From positions 151,182,826-151,246,825 of the forward strand of contig NC_051065.1 in assembly GCF_004664715.2 (NCBI RefSeq): a stretch of 64,000 nt of DNA, read 5' to 3'. The stretch is from Peromyscus leucopus. Lineage: Eukaryota > Chordata > Mammalia > Rodentia > Cricetidae. Position 1 is the stretch's first letter. Every line of letters begins with the position of its first letter. Made by a program: the position numbers and the translations under genes. This document shows positions 1-10,785 of the stretch, in pieces. The notes beneath the pieces are model-generated. The model did not search any database. It saw nothing but the letters and a program-made list of their open reading frames with translations, and was not told where the DNA came from.

Positions 1-63
1 ATATATATAATGCATTCTGGTCACTTTCAACCCTCCGCCTCCCCATCTGGTACACTGCTGTCA

Positions 64-64
<1 letters not shown>

Positions 65-102
<38 letters not shown>

Positions 103-103
103 C
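65..103. repeat. (CACG)n microsatellite
   Basis: About 9.5 perfect copies of CACG. It is an alternating purine-pyrimidine tract with a CpG in each unit, notable in otherwise CpG-poor flanking DNA. Confidence 0.95.
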
Positions 104-603
104 AGCTGAATTTAGGTAGGGCCATCTGGGTGAACTTGAGTTTGGAATTGTCCACTGGGGCCTGGTGAGCTCCCCAGCACTTCCCTGTGTTTCGTTGAGG
201 GAGCATGAAGTGACAGGGACAGTGCAGGGAGGTGGGGAAGAGTCACCGCCGCCCAATTAGCATGCTGTGTGGGTGTGCCCGTGAACCCCACTTCTGCCAA
301 TGGCTGGCCCCTTCCTGCCTCAGAACCTCAAACACAAGCAGCAATTCCCAGTGCCCCCCCACCGGCCAAAAAAACAAAGCCAAGTAAACAAAAACACAGG
401 GGCATGTGGGGGGGCACGGGGTGTCCAGATGGGGGCACAGCCCCAGAGGAATTTGCAGTGTAGCCCGTCTCCCACAGCAGAAGACAGACTTTGGTCGCTG
501 CAGAGAGCAGGAGGCACTATTCTGAAGCTCTTGGGAGTGCACTCACCTGTAATGGCAGCCAAACAAATACTAAGTGAAAAATAGCCTTGAATCTGCACTG
601 TGG
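104..603. other. No gene or clear repeat seen
   Basis: Mixed-composition sequence with short open frames on both strands, none with recognisable protein features or splice-site support. Confidence 0.5.
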
Positions 604-845
604 TGGTTTGAACAGATGTGACTCCCATAGACTCCTGGCCATAGGAAGTGGCACTATCAGGAGGTGTGGCCTTGTTGGAGTGGGTGTGGCCTTGTTGGAG
701 GAAGTGCGTCACCGTGCGGGCGGACTTTGAGGTCTCATGTATATTCAAGCTTCGCCCAGTGTGGAACAGTTCACTTCTGCTGCCTGTGAATCGTGATGTA
801 GAACTCTCAACTCCTTGGCTCTGCCTCTAGCATGGTGGCAAAATA
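604..845 (+). repeat. Rodent medium-reiteration repeat fragment
   Basis: Matches a common rodent repeat I recognise by phrases such as AGGAGGTGTGGCCTTGTTGG and GAACTCTCAACTCCTTGGCT. A reverse-oriented relative lies at 41320-41700. The phrase GTGGCCTTGTTGGAG is duplicated in tandem here. The family name (RMER-type) is not asserted. Confidence 0.6.
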
Positions 846-860
846 AAACGTTAAGTAAGA

Positions 861-1003
861 GCCAGGCAGTGGCTCTGGCTCTTTAATCCCAGCACTTGGG
901 AGGTAGAAGCAGGTGGATTTCTGTAAGTTCGAGGCCAGCCTGGTCTACAGAGTGAGTTCCAGGACATCCAGGGCTGTTCCACAGAGAAACCATCTTGAAA
1001 ACC
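861..1003 (+). repeat. B1 SINE
   Basis: GCCAGGCAGTGG...AATCCCAGCACTTGGGAGG...GAGGCCAGCCTGGTCTACAG, the 7SL-derived rodent SINE, in sense orientation with a short A-rich tail. Confidence 0.9.
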
Positions 1004-1569
1004 CAAATTATATCTATACATATAAAATATGTATATGTGGGTTTTGAGATTGCCCACCAAATAGAGTAAAGACAACTGTCACGATTCAGGAAAGAGAGCA
1101 TAGATGGAGTCTGAGGAATTGTGGGTACACGGTGCTGTTGGGGGTGCATGAGCTGGGGAGGGGCAGAGCAGGGTCAGCTCCAGAGCCAGAAGGTCAGAGG
1201 TGCCCCCAGGGTCTGTAGATGCTGAATTGGGGGTGTCAGGTCTAGAGGTGATCACTGAGGGGTGAGGCTTTGGACAGGTCTACCCAAAAATGATAGCAAA
1301 GAGTGATGAGGCAGGGGGACGTATGGACAGGAGTCCTGTTTGGGGCAGAGGAAGATCAGCTGGCAGAGATCTGGGGAGGACTGAAGCTCTTGCTGTGGGG
1401 CACACTGTCTGTGCCTGCTGGAGAAGCATTTCCTGGTTTCATGGACTCAAGGACATCTCAGATCTTTGAGGAATACCCGGGACGTAATGAACTTTGGGCT
1501 CCTTACATTGGACATCAAGATAAAACTTCCTTCTTTATTTCCCGTCTAAGGCTTCCTATACTTTTTAAA
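1004..1569. other. No gene or clear repeat seen
   Basis: An AT-rich patch (1010-1040) follows the B1 tail, then mixed unique-looking sequence. A 146-codon frame starting at 1303 has no recognisable domain and runs into SINE sequence. Confidence 0.45.
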
Positions 1570-1690
1570 GTCCTTGGTTTGTTTTGTTTTGTTTTTGTTG
1601 GGTTTTGTTCTGGTTTTGCAGTGCCTGGGGGTGGAACCCAGGGCCTTGGCCATGCTAAGTGCTCCCTGCCACTGAGCCCTGTCAGCCTGC
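1570..1690 (-). repeat. ID/B4-type SINE (degenerate)
   Basis: A T/G-rich lead, then the reverse complement of the tRNA-Ala-like ID body (GGGTGGAACCCAGGGCCTTGG...CCACTGAGCCC). Divergent. Confidence 0.7.
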
Positions 1691-1847
1691 CGACTTTGTG
1701 TTCCTTTATTCTGGTTATATTCATCAGGGGTTTTGAATTGTGAGGATTCCTTCATGGCGTGAGAGTCTCAAATACATTTGCATCCCGAAGTTCTAAAGTT
1801 TTCAGCTGCCCTGAAAAATTCTAGATGCACCATTGCTACTATTGTGT

Positions 1848-1985
1848 CAAGTTAGTGTCTGTGGGGGGTGGGTGGAGGGGTGGGAGGTAAGGGGGAGGGT
1901 GCAGCCGCAAGTTAGTGTCTAGGGTGTGTGTGTGCAGCATCAAGGTAGTGTCTGGGGGGGGGGGTGCAGCAGCAAGGTAGTGTCT
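1848..1985 (+). repeat. Degenerate tandem repeat with G-runs
   Basis: The 13-mer CAAGKTAGTGTCT recurs at 1848, 1908, 1941 and 1973, each copy followed by a G-rich segment (up to 10 consecutive Gs). Spacing is 60, 33 and 32 bp. Confidence 0.75.
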
Positions 1986-2078
1986 GCGGGGCTGAGGCTG
2001 CAGCTCAGATGTTGCAGTGTGGCCTCCAATGCACAAGACCCTGGCTTGATACCCAGCACTGAAAAAAAAAAAAAAAAA
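1986..2078 (+). repeat. ID/B4-type SINE with A-tail
   Basis: GGCTGAGGCTGCAGCTCAG...CACAAGACCCTGG...CCCAGCACTG followed by a run of 16 A. Degenerate tRNA-derived body. Confidence 0.65.
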
Positions 2079-2135
2079 TCAGTGTTTCCAAATACTATTT
2101 TCTTCTTCCCCAAAGTGGTGTTGGTAGGAAAAGTT

Positions 2136-2340
2136 ATTTATTTATTTGTTTTTATTATTACATTGATTGATTGTGTGTATGTATGTGAGCATGAGTGTAC
2201 CATGGTGCACATGGGAAGTCAGAAGACAGTTTGTAGGAGGTGGGTCTCCCTCCTTCTACCGTATGGGGCCCAGGGATGGGATCCAGGTCACTATGCTTAG
2301 AAGCAAGTGCCTTTTCCTGCTCGACCACCTTGCCAATCCA
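2136..2340 (-). repeat. B2/B3 SINE
   Basis: Reverse-oriented: T-rich lead, GGTCAGAAGAC-like core (here AAGTCAGAAGACAG), then CAAGTGCCTTTTCCTGC and CCACCTTGCCAATCC at the tRNA-like end. Confidence 0.75.
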
Positions 2341-2351
2341 AAAGTTACCTT

Positions 2352-2548
2352 TTTTAAAGAATGTGTATGAGTGTTTTGTCTGCACATACGTCTGTGTACC
2401 ATGTACATGCTTGGTGTCAAAAGAGGGCATCAGACGCCTTGGTATTGGAGTTACAGATGGTTGGGCTGCCATATGGATGCTGGGAATCCAACCTGGGTCC
2501 TCTGGAAGAGCAGGAAGTGCTCTTAACCACTGAACCATCTCCCTAACC
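2352..2548 (-). repeat. B2 SINE
   Basis: Reverse complement of B2 (GGATGCTGGGAATCCAACCTGG...GCTCTTAACCACTGAACCATCTC). Faces the sense B2 at 2581, giving an inverted pair. Confidence 0.88.
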
Positions 2549-2580
2549 CCTTAAATGTCATTTTAAAATATTAGTATTTG

Positions 2581-2770
2581 AGGCTGGAGAGGTGGCTCAG
2601 TGGTTAAGAGCACTTCCTGCTCTTCCAAAAGTCCTAAGTTCAGTTCCCAACACCCTGTAGGGTGGCTCCCAACCACCTGTAACTTCAGTTCCAGAGAATC
2701 CTATACATATGTGGCATACATTCACACAAACACACATGTGCACATTAACAAAAGTGAATAAATCAAAAAA
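2581..2770 (+). repeat. B2 SINE
   Basis: GGCTGGAGAGGTGGCTCAGTGG...AAGAGCACTTCCTGCTCTTCC...CACACAAACACACATG...AATAAATC. tRNA-derived head with A/B-box-like sequence and A-rich tail. Confidence 0.92.
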
Positions 2771-2974
2771 TACAAAATAGTATTTTATTCACTGTGTTCT
2801 AAAAAGGATGAGGAACTTGGAGAGTGAAGACAAATGGCAAATGGTGATAAGAACTGGAATGTAAAGCTTGTGGACACAGACTTACGTCCACACATTTCCC
2901 TTAACAAGTCAGGGCCTCGTAGGCTTGACTTTAGATAACTCAGGTCCTCCCTCCTGGCCTCTTGTCCTTGTTCA

Positions 2975-3345
2975 TTTCTGTTACTGTGATAAAAGACCCT
3001 GACAAAAAGTAACTTGGGGAAGAAAGGGTTTATTTTAACTCAAAGTCTGTCGTAGCAGGGATGTCAGGGTGACTAAAACAACTAGTCACATGACATCCGG
3101 TCCAAAGCAGAGAGAAGTATGTGCTCACACGCAGCTCATTTTCTTCACTCTTATACAGTCCAGGTCCCAAACCTAGGGAATGGCGCTGCCTGTGGTGGGC
3201 TGGTTCTTCCTCCATCAATTAATGTGATCAAGACAGTCCTTAGAGACAATCTGATCTAGACAGCCCTTCCCAGACAGTTCTAAACTGTGTCAGGTTAGTA
3301 GTTAAAACTACCCATTACACCCATGAACACTTCACGTCTCCTTTT
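2975..3345 (+). repeat. Rodent interspersed repeat (unnamed), copy 1
   Basis: TCTGTTACTGTGATAAAAGACCCTGACAAAAAG...TTATACAGTCCAGG...ATCAATTAATG. Relatives of the same consensus occur at 3478-3875 and, split by a B1, at 23755-24390. Confidence 0.65.
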
Positions 3346-3477
3346 TGAGGCAGCTCATCTTCATCCAAAGTCATATTGATTTGATCCACCCCTGCAGAAG
3401 ACAGGGGTGACTCAAGCAACATTGTCCTTATTTAAGGAGGGGCCTTTGAGAGTCTACTCCCAGCCTAGGGTGTTGTA

Positions 3478-3875
3478 GTTCAGATTACTGTTGCTGTGAT
3501 GAATCACCATGACCAAAGCAACTTGGGGAAGCAAAGGTTTATTCAACTTACAATTCCATATCACTGTTCATCATCAAAGGAAGTCAAGACAGGAACTCAG
3601 ACAGGACAGGAATCTGGAGGCAGGAGTTGATGCAGAGGCCATGAAGGGGTGCTGCTTACTGGCTTGCTCCTCATGGCTTACTCAACCTGCTTTCATATAG
3701 AACCCAGGACCACCTGCCCAGGGATGGCACCACACATAATGGGCTGGGCATCAATGGCTCGTTTTACAAAAATGCCCTACAGGCTTGTGTACAGCCAGAA
3801 CTTACGGAGACATTCTCTCTATTGAGGTTCCCTCCTCTCAGATGACTCTGGCCTGTATCCAGCTGACATAGAACT
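3478..3875 (+). repeat. Rodent interspersed repeat (unnamed), copy 2
   Basis: CAGATTACTGTTGCTGTGATG...AAGCAACTTGGGGAAG...GGCAGGAGTTGATGCAGAGG...GAGGTTCCCTCCTCTCAG. Similar head to copy 1 but a different 3' body, so a related subfamily. Confidence 0.65.
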
Positions 3876-3878
3876 ACC

Positions 3879-3950
3879 CAGTTCAGCCGTGGAGCACATA
3901 CCTAGTGTGCACAAGGCCCTGGATTCCATACCCAGCACCAAAACCAAATG
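3879..3950 (+). repeat. ID SINE (degenerate)
   Basis: AGTTCAGCCGTGGAGCACAT...CACAAGGCCCTGGATTCCATACCCAGCACC, an ID body with a short A-rich end. Confidence 0.75.
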
Positions 3951-3975
3951 CTAATAAAAGAGTCTATTCTGATCA

Positions 3976-4131
3976 CTTTTTGTTGTTGCTGTTGAGACAG
4001 GGTTTCTCTACACAGCCCTGGCTGTCCTGGAACTCACTCTATAGAACAGGCTGGCCTCGAACTCAGGTCAATCCACCTGCCTCTGCTCAAGTGCTAGGGT
4101 TACAGGTGTGTGCCACCACCCACAGCTGGCC
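3976..4131 (-). repeat. B1 SINE
   Basis: GAGACAGGGTTTCTCTACACAGCCC...CAGGCTGGCCTCGAACTC...CCACCTGCCTCTGC...GTGTGTGCCACCACC, reverse orientation. Confidence 0.93.
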
Positions 4132-6095
4132 AATAAGGCATTTATACTGATGAAAACAAATGAAGATTTTTGTCCTTTTTTGAAGTCAACAATTGTTTTG
4201 TTTCTGATCGAAGGTTTGGAGAAGGATCTGGGAGTTTCCACTGAGCTCGACATTCAATGTAGGATACATGCTGACTTTTGAATTTCAGAGATGAACAATC
4301 TAATCCTTGATCATTCCAGAATGAGGTTAGAGATCTGTAATCAGTTTCGTGTTCATCACCAATAGTTAGGATTAGAAGGACAAGACCTATCTAGGATGAC
4401 GGGAAGGTCAGGGACTCAAGGGCAGGCCGTGACTTGTCACCAATTTGCCATTAATGTGTGCCCAATGATTTCTCATGTGTAGATGACACCCGATAAGGTC
4501 CTGGAAGACATAAACTCCCTTGGGAGTGTGCATCCTCAAACAAAGGCTGTGGTATTCGGTGACTGACATTTCAGATCTTACTCATGCATTACCCCGAGAT
4601 CAAGCAGTGGAGTGCCATGGATATTTGCTCGGCCTTGAGGGAGGGTCAGTGTGCGTGTGAAGGAGGATAACAGGCAAGGTGGGAACATGACCTTTTGCCC
4701 TCCAAAGCTTTGGGAAGCCCCAGTGAGTGCTCCAGCCCTTGGCAGGGCATGGGCACTGGGCGAGCTCTCCCCGTGCATCCAGAGCTGGGGTTAGAGGTTA
4801 ATGAATGAGCTCACGCCCCACACTCAGGAGCCTGTTTGACGGTGGTTTCATACATGAGATCTCAAATGAGGTCAAAATAAGACTTGCAAGTTGTACCCAA
4901 ACTCTCTCTTTCTGCAACAATGGTGTTCAGTGGTGGCTGCCCCTCTATAGGAAATGGCAGAAGTGAGGCTTTGGTCTCTGAGAACAGGGCCAAGCCAGGA
5001 CTCAGTATGTCTGAAGCGGGACCGAGTGGAAAGCAGGTGGGGGAGGTCCTGGCTGCCTCTATTCTTCTCTAGTAATCCCTTAAAAAATAATTGCAGCCCC
5101 AAACCTCTGGCCTCCAGCACATTTTCCACTTGATTAGAGGCCTTTGTGGGGTAGGCAGAGGGGCCTGCAGACTTGGACATTATGCTGGGTCCTGCAATGT
5201 CCAGCTGGGACTTTTTCCATCAAAAGGGGATTTTAGTAAAACCATTATCAGGGGCTTAGAGGACAAAAGCTGCTGAGCCGCAAACGAGGGGCAGATTAGG
5301 GGTAGCAGCCCACTTCGGGCCTGTAGAAGGGTGGGAAGGAGCTTGCAGCGGCTTGCACACAAGTGCCTTGATTTCTCTGCTAGTTCCCGGCAGGTGAGGA
5401 AGTGAGATGAGCCCCGCAGCTGGGGCTAATGGGCGGGGCAGTGGCGTCAAGGGTGTGCGAGGTAGTACTGACGCCTGCTTACTTCCTGGTTATGTCCACC
5501 TCACCCCGAGTTCTCCACCGTGACAGTCCACAAGGAGAAATCCAGAAAAGTCCATGTTAGGTCTCTTCTTGGGGCAATGGACACCTTTTGAGGGAGGCCC
5601 TGGGGGATTAGAGCACAGAGGAAGAGTAGAGAACATTCTCTCCAGCCTGCAGCCTGCTCTTAGGACTGCGGCATCCTTTGGCTGAGTGTCTGGGGAAAGT
5701 CATCTAAAATATAAACTTGTGTCGTGTTGAGCTCATCAGAGCCCTCCCTCCCTGATCCACCTTCAATGAGGAGGTGGAACCAGAAACCTGAGTGATGGGT
5801 GGGAGGGAAATTTCTGGCTGTGGGAGCCAACTGCCTCCTGGAAAACCCATGAGGAGACTGATGCTGTCTATCTCCCTGGAAGCCCCCCGGCTTCTCCTTG
5901 TCTGCATTAAAGCAGTGTTGACATTAACCGCTGAATGCAGGCCCTTGGCTGACCAGCTGTGGGGCTCTGGACAGGACATTTCAGGCCTGAAGTACTATCA
6001 CGTCAAGGTCTCAAGGCTCAATCCATATTAATGAGTGTTTCTGCCTCAAGTGAAATTCACAGAAAAACTCTGTTCTTTAAAACCTATACTAGAGA
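4132..6095. other. No gene or clear repeat seen (about 2 kb)
   Basis: The longest SINE-free stretch left of Fbxl14 outside its UTR. Open frames here are up to about 100 codons, overlap on both strands, and show no domain. Absence of SINEs may reflect constraint; no specific element is recognised. Confidence 0.45.
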
Positions 6096-6108
6096 ACACA
6101 CACACACA

Positions 6109-6159
<51 letters not shown>
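6096..6159. repeat. (CA)n microsatellite
   Basis: Nearly perfect CA repeat with one T interruption near the start. Confidence 0.97.
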
Positions 6160-6162
<3 letters not shown>

Positions 6163-6730
6163 GGAGGGGGTAAATACAAATGAAACCTACACTAGACCAT
6201 AGTGCAGTCGACAGAGGCTGCATATCAGATCCACGGGCCCAGGCCCCACGAGGATTCTGTCATCCGGCCTCCCCAGCCTGCCTGCTTCTGTGCTCTGAGT
6301 CGCGTGGGAACGACTCCTTTCTCTTTTCTGCAGCCTCCTTCTTTCCTGGGATTCTTTTTCCCGAATCTGTTGCTATTCTCTACAGTCACTCAAAGGCACA
6401 TTTCAGCAACGGGTTCCATAAAGTGCCCCTGGGAGGTCTTCTGATTTTCTAAGAATTTTCTTGTGGTTCTGGGAATAGTAATGTGCTTCATGCTCAAGGC
6501 CTGGGTGCTAGAGGTCTGTCTTGTTCATTCTCTAACAAAAAATGAGCTGTCTTAGTGAGCTAGTTATCGGGGCTCCCCCAGCTCACAGCCGTCCTCTTCA
6601 CCCTCAGTCTGCCCTTCCTTCACTGCGCATGCCCTGGGGTCCGGCTGAGGTGGCTCAGCGACTCTTACGTTTGCCTTCAGCCACCTTCCCGTCGTCTACA
6701 TTCTGGATTTCCATCACGCAAAAAACCTTA
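6160..6730. other. No gene or clear repeat seen
   Basis: Mixed unique-looking sequence, ending in a T/G-rich lead into the next B2. Confidence 0.45.
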
Positions 6731-6920
6731 CTTTTTTGTTTTGTTTTGTTTTTTATTTTTTTGTTTTGCATTAGTGGTTTTGCCTGCATGTATGTGTGAG
6801 GGTGTCAGGTCTTGGAGTTACAGACAGTTATGAGCCACCATGTGGATGCTGGGAATTGAACCCAGGACCTCTGGAAGAGCAGTCAGTGCTCTTAACCGCT
6901 GAGCCATCTCTCCAGCCCCA
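6731..6920 (-). repeat. B2 SINE
   Basis: Reverse B2: TGTGTGAGGGTGTCAGGTC...GGATGCTGGGAATTGAACCC...GCTCTTAACCGCTGAGCCATCTCTCCAG. Confidence 0.93.
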
Positions 6921-7347
6921 AAACCTTACTTCTTTGTTAGGACTAACAGGGTCTTGTTTCACAGATCCCTTCAGATTTTTATGGAGATGTCTTCATTTGG
7001 GCAGTGAAAGTACCGCATTCCTTTTGATAATTAAAAAGAATTAAAACTAAAATTTAAACCCCGATGTGTTTTCTATTTTTCTTTCACAGTAACAGGATGC
7101 TAGCTCTATCTTCGTGTTTGATTGTAAAATGTTTCCCCATTTGCCAAACTCCACAAACTTAGCTCCCTGACATTTTGTGAGGATGACACAGTCTTGAGGA
7201 ATCACAAGTTGATATTTACCCCACCCCACCCCCAGGGCCACCAAAAGCAGAGCTGTTAGAACTATGAAACAGTTAACTCTCCAAAGACAAAGCGCTGGGC
7301 AACAGCTCCTGGGAGTCACCTCACTGGTACTTTAAAGTTCAGTCTTG

Positions 7348-7480
7348 GGCTGGTAGGACGGCTCAGTGGGTAAAGGCGCTTGCTGCCTAGCCTGACAAAC
7401 TGAGTTCAGGACCAGACCACCTCACCAGACCTTCAGACCAGATGCACACATGCCTACACACGTACACATACCAAAGGGAA
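7348..7480 (+). repeat. B2/B3 SINE (degenerate)
   Basis: GGGCTGGTAGGACGGCTCAG...AAAGGCGCTTGCTGCC...CTGAGTTCAGGACC then a CA-rich tail. The sequence between 6921 and 7347, and from 7500 to 7960, shows nothing recognisable. Confidence 0.75.
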
Positions 7481-7966
7481 AAAAAAGTAAACAAATTTAA
7501 AAGTTAGTCCCAGTTTTTGGAGGAAATGACATTCCAGTTGTGAGCTCTCTAGATCCTGGGAAAATTCTTAGGAGTGGGGAAGTATCTAGAGAAAGGATTT
7601 GTTAGCAGGGAAGGTTGTTTTTCCTCCAAGCAGCCACCAACTCATAGACAATGCTGCCACCTGCTGACAAGATGCAGAAACTGCAAACTTGGTGGATAAA
7701 TTCCTCTCCTTTCTATCTTCACCAGAGAACAAACTGAGTCACCCACACTTTATTTTACTGCCTTATAGTGAGTCCAAAGCATTTTTAATAAAGTAAGAGC
7801 CGAGGAAAACACATTTGCCTATTTGCTACCTCAGACACTGTTTGGACATAGTTCATGACTTCTAACAGTGGGAAGGTAAACCTGTGTACATGTCCCTGCT
7901 TTATAGAAAAATGAAGACTGTCACACAGAACAGGACACAAACACAGGATGTTTTCTATCCCTCCCT

Positions 7967-8110
7967 TTTTTTTCTTTGTGCTGAGATAGGGTCTTATTTA
8001 GCCCAGGCTGGTCCTGAACTCCATATGTAGCTGAAGACGACCTTGAGCCAGCTCCTCCTGCTCCACCTCCAGTGCGGGGGTTATAGGCATGCACACCATG
8101 CGTTTCGTGC
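7967..8110 (-). repeat. B1 SINE (old)
   Basis: T-run, GAGATAGGGTCTTATTTAGCCCAGGCTGGTCCTG...GGGGTTATAGGCATGC. Divergent. 8111-8790 downstream shows no gene or repeat I can name. Confidence 0.75.
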
Positions 8111-8792
8111 ACTCTAAACAAGCATTCTGCTGAGGAGTAGTTAGTAATGTGCCCCCACCTTCCAGTAATGTGCTTGTTGTCTGTCTTCTAACAGAACATG
8201 TCTGTATTTATAGAGCAGACAACAGTAAGGCTGTTTGCTGATGATGATCCATGTACGCTGTCATTGGGAACACACTTCTCATCTTAGTGGTGATGCATTT
8301 CTGTAACTCCTTTTGATTCTTTGGACAGCCAGGCTCTTCTGTGTAGGGAAAAGATGAGCTAGCTGCTCTCCTGGGGGGGGGGGGCAACCTGGTTCTGGCT
8401 ATTGCCGTGTGACACACAGTGGCAGGGTGTGTGTGTCAAGGGCACGGACCTCAGCCTAGTGGGAGAGCCACTCACTTCTAGCCCAGACTCTAGAAGCTTG
8501 ATTGACGGCCCTGTCTGTCCCCTGCAGTAGCCAGAGGTGAGCCTGATGAAGTACAGGGGTGACAGAGCCTGATTTTGACAGATTGCTGACACTGCCTGAA
8601 CTGTGTACCCTTGAGATAAAGTAGGAAAGCTACGCTTGTCATTTTCATGTCTGCTTACGTCATGCGGCTGCCATCCTTGTCTCAGGCCAGGCAGTCCTGA
8701 GCAGTGAAGTTAAGCTTTCGAACCCCAAAGGTCAACGTGGAAGGCCCCGGCTAGTTGTCTTTCATCTAAGCATACACGGATTATTTATCTTG

Positions 8793-8940
8793 TTTGTTTG
8801 TTTGAAGACAGGGTCTCAGCTGTGTAGCCTTAGCTGGCCTGGTACTCACTCTGTAGACCAGGCTGGCCTCGAACTCACAGAGATCTGCCTGCCTCTGCCA
8901 GTGCTGGGATTGAAGATGTGTGCCACACCTGCCCAAGAAC
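8793..8940 (-). repeat. B1 SINE
   Basis: GAAGACAGGGTCTCAGCTGTGTAGCC...GACCAGGCTGGCCTCGAACTCACAGAG...GCTGGGATTGAAG. Confidence 0.9.
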
Positions 8941-9415
8941 TATTGTCTTGATGGTTTAACTACTGCAGTCTCTCCCTTTATCTATCTGTTCAGTTCTAGC
9001 CTCGGCAACTTTCTTCCAGAGTCTAAGGAATATCAGGACTGAAGTGGGGTTTGGGGATGAGGGGAGTTGGTTTGTTTCTTCTCAGAAAGCCTTGCCTTGT
9101 GCTGCAAAGTGGAAGCAGATGTGTGTAAATAGTGGTAGTTGGGGAAAGGTGTCCACAGGAGATACATCATCGCCGACCTTTGTAGCAAATACTCTGTGCC
9201 GCTTTCAAATGAGGAGAGCACTGTTTCCCAAGCAACGCCGAAGCACCCCGCACTGCAGAAGGAATAGTAATTGGGTCTTGAAGAACTATTTCCCTGCCGT
9301 CCAATTGCAGCATCCCGGGTCCATGACACGAGTGGCCATTACAGACAGGTCGTGGGGCATGACTGGTCCTCCCAGAGAGGAGATTATGCACAGGAAACAT
9401 ACGACATGTCTGATG

Positions 9416-9523
9416 TTAGCTGGACGAGGTGTGCACCCTTGCCATCCCACCACTGGAGTTCAGAGGCAGCGGTGGCTACAGAATGAGTTTCAGGACAGTC
9501 TGGGCTGCATGAGACCCCACTTG
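9416..9523 (+). repeat. B1 SINE (degenerate)
   Basis: AGCTGGACGAGGTGTGCACCC...GGAGTTCAGAGGCAG...GAATGAGTTTCAGGACAG, sense orientation, directly before an opposite B1. Confidence 0.65.
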
Positions 9524-9526
9524 TGT

Positions 9527-9670
9527 TTGTTGGAGGCAGGATTTCTGTGTGCAACCACCCTGGCTGGCCTGGAACTTACTCGTAGACCCAGGCTGGACTC
9601 GAACTCACAGAGATCCTCTTGCCTCTGCCTCCTGAGGACTGGTATTAAAGGTGTGTGCCACCACCGCCCG
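9527..9670 (-). repeat. B1 SINE
   Basis: GGAGGCAGGATTTCTGTGTG...CCAGGCTGGACTCGAACTCACAGAG...GTGTGTGCCACCACCGCC. A 215-codon frame starting at 9044 is an artefact running through both of these SINEs. Confidence 0.9.
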
Positions 9671-10509
9671 CTGGTGATTGGTGGTGATTGATAGTAACAA
9701 ATGAGACTCTTTTACTCTTTGTGACCATAGAGAGGTGCAAGGAAAACATCTGTGGAGTCCAGCCTTCTCACCCATGAACAAGAATAGCCAGAGTTCCCAC
9801 AGCTGGACCCTAAGTTATGATGGCTGCAGGCAGGCGTGCATAGGCGTGTCAAATGTGTGAACATTCTTAGCTCTGAGGCTCTCAGAACGCAGGCCTCCGG
9901 CATTTGGACTCCAATGACTGTTGGAACTCTGGGGGACCTGGCTCAGGTCTCTGGGGACAGCGGGCAGCACAGCCAACTCCAGCGGCTTCTTCAGCACCTT
10001 GGAGACTGTTTAGCAACTGGAACTCTTCTCAGCCTCAGGAAGAACCCTGAACACGGTGTTCATGAAACATATCAAAGTTTGCACACTGTAATTCATGCCA
10101 AACAGAGTGATAACGTTGGGCATTCTGAGGTTTGGGGTGTGTTTACTGCCAAGATGCTTCAGTGCAGGATCTTCCTGAGGGGGTCAGAGTGATGTCCTGC
10201 AGTTTCAGAAGTACCCGCACACGGGCCACCTCTTGGTGCTGATTAGTCTGTGCCAGTTTCCACTCTGAGACAGAACTCTTCATGTCACCTACACAACATC
10301 TTACCGACTCCATCACACTGCTTTTTCAGAGCATAAAATCCAGTGTGGCCCGTCTGCTCGCTGTTGGCCGAGGGAGGTCCCCAGCATGTCACCCCAGTAC
10401 TTCTGATATTGTCTCATTGAGCTGCTCTGCCTCTCCTGACACCACGGACCAGCTCTCTTCTCTTTAACTGCGATGCAGTACTTTCCAGTGTCTTAGTAAG
10501 TTGTCTTCT
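9671..10509. other. No gene or clear repeat seen
   Basis: Mixed composition. Short frames only, with no recognisable product. Confidence 0.45.
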
Positions 10510-10575
10510 CATTCAGGACCTCCAGCACAATAGGCATGTGCGCTGTGACTGAGCTACACCCTCGGCCCCCTTTAG
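10510..10575 (-). repeat. ID SINE fragment
   Basis: Reverse ID body: CAGGACCTCCAGCACAATAGGC...GAGCTACACCCTCGGCCCC. Confidence 0.65.
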
Positions 10576-10667
10576 TGCTTCCTTTCTTTTTTCCTTTAAG
10601 AAGGACATGTGGTACTTGTTCCCTAAACAATCAAAAATAGAAGAGTAATGAGATCATAAGAACTTGT

Positions 10668-10785
10668 GCCCAGGCAGGGCATGGTGGTTCATGTTATAGT
10701 CCTAGGAAGGTTGGAGGCCAACCTGGGCCACATGGTGCATTCCAGGTCAGTCTGAGCCACAGAGACCCTGTCTCAGAGGAGAAAC
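10668..10785 (+). repeat. B1 SINE (old)
   Basis: GGCAGGGCATGGTGGTTCATG...GGAGGCCAACCTGGGCCACATGG...AGACCCTGTCTCAG. Confidence 0.75.

Noticed and set aside
1303..1743. 146-codon plus-strand frame
   Set aside because: It ends in an ID/B4-type SINE and shows no recognisable family.
9044..9691. 215-codon plus-strand frame
   Set aside because: It runs through a sense and then an antisense B1; no recognisable protein.
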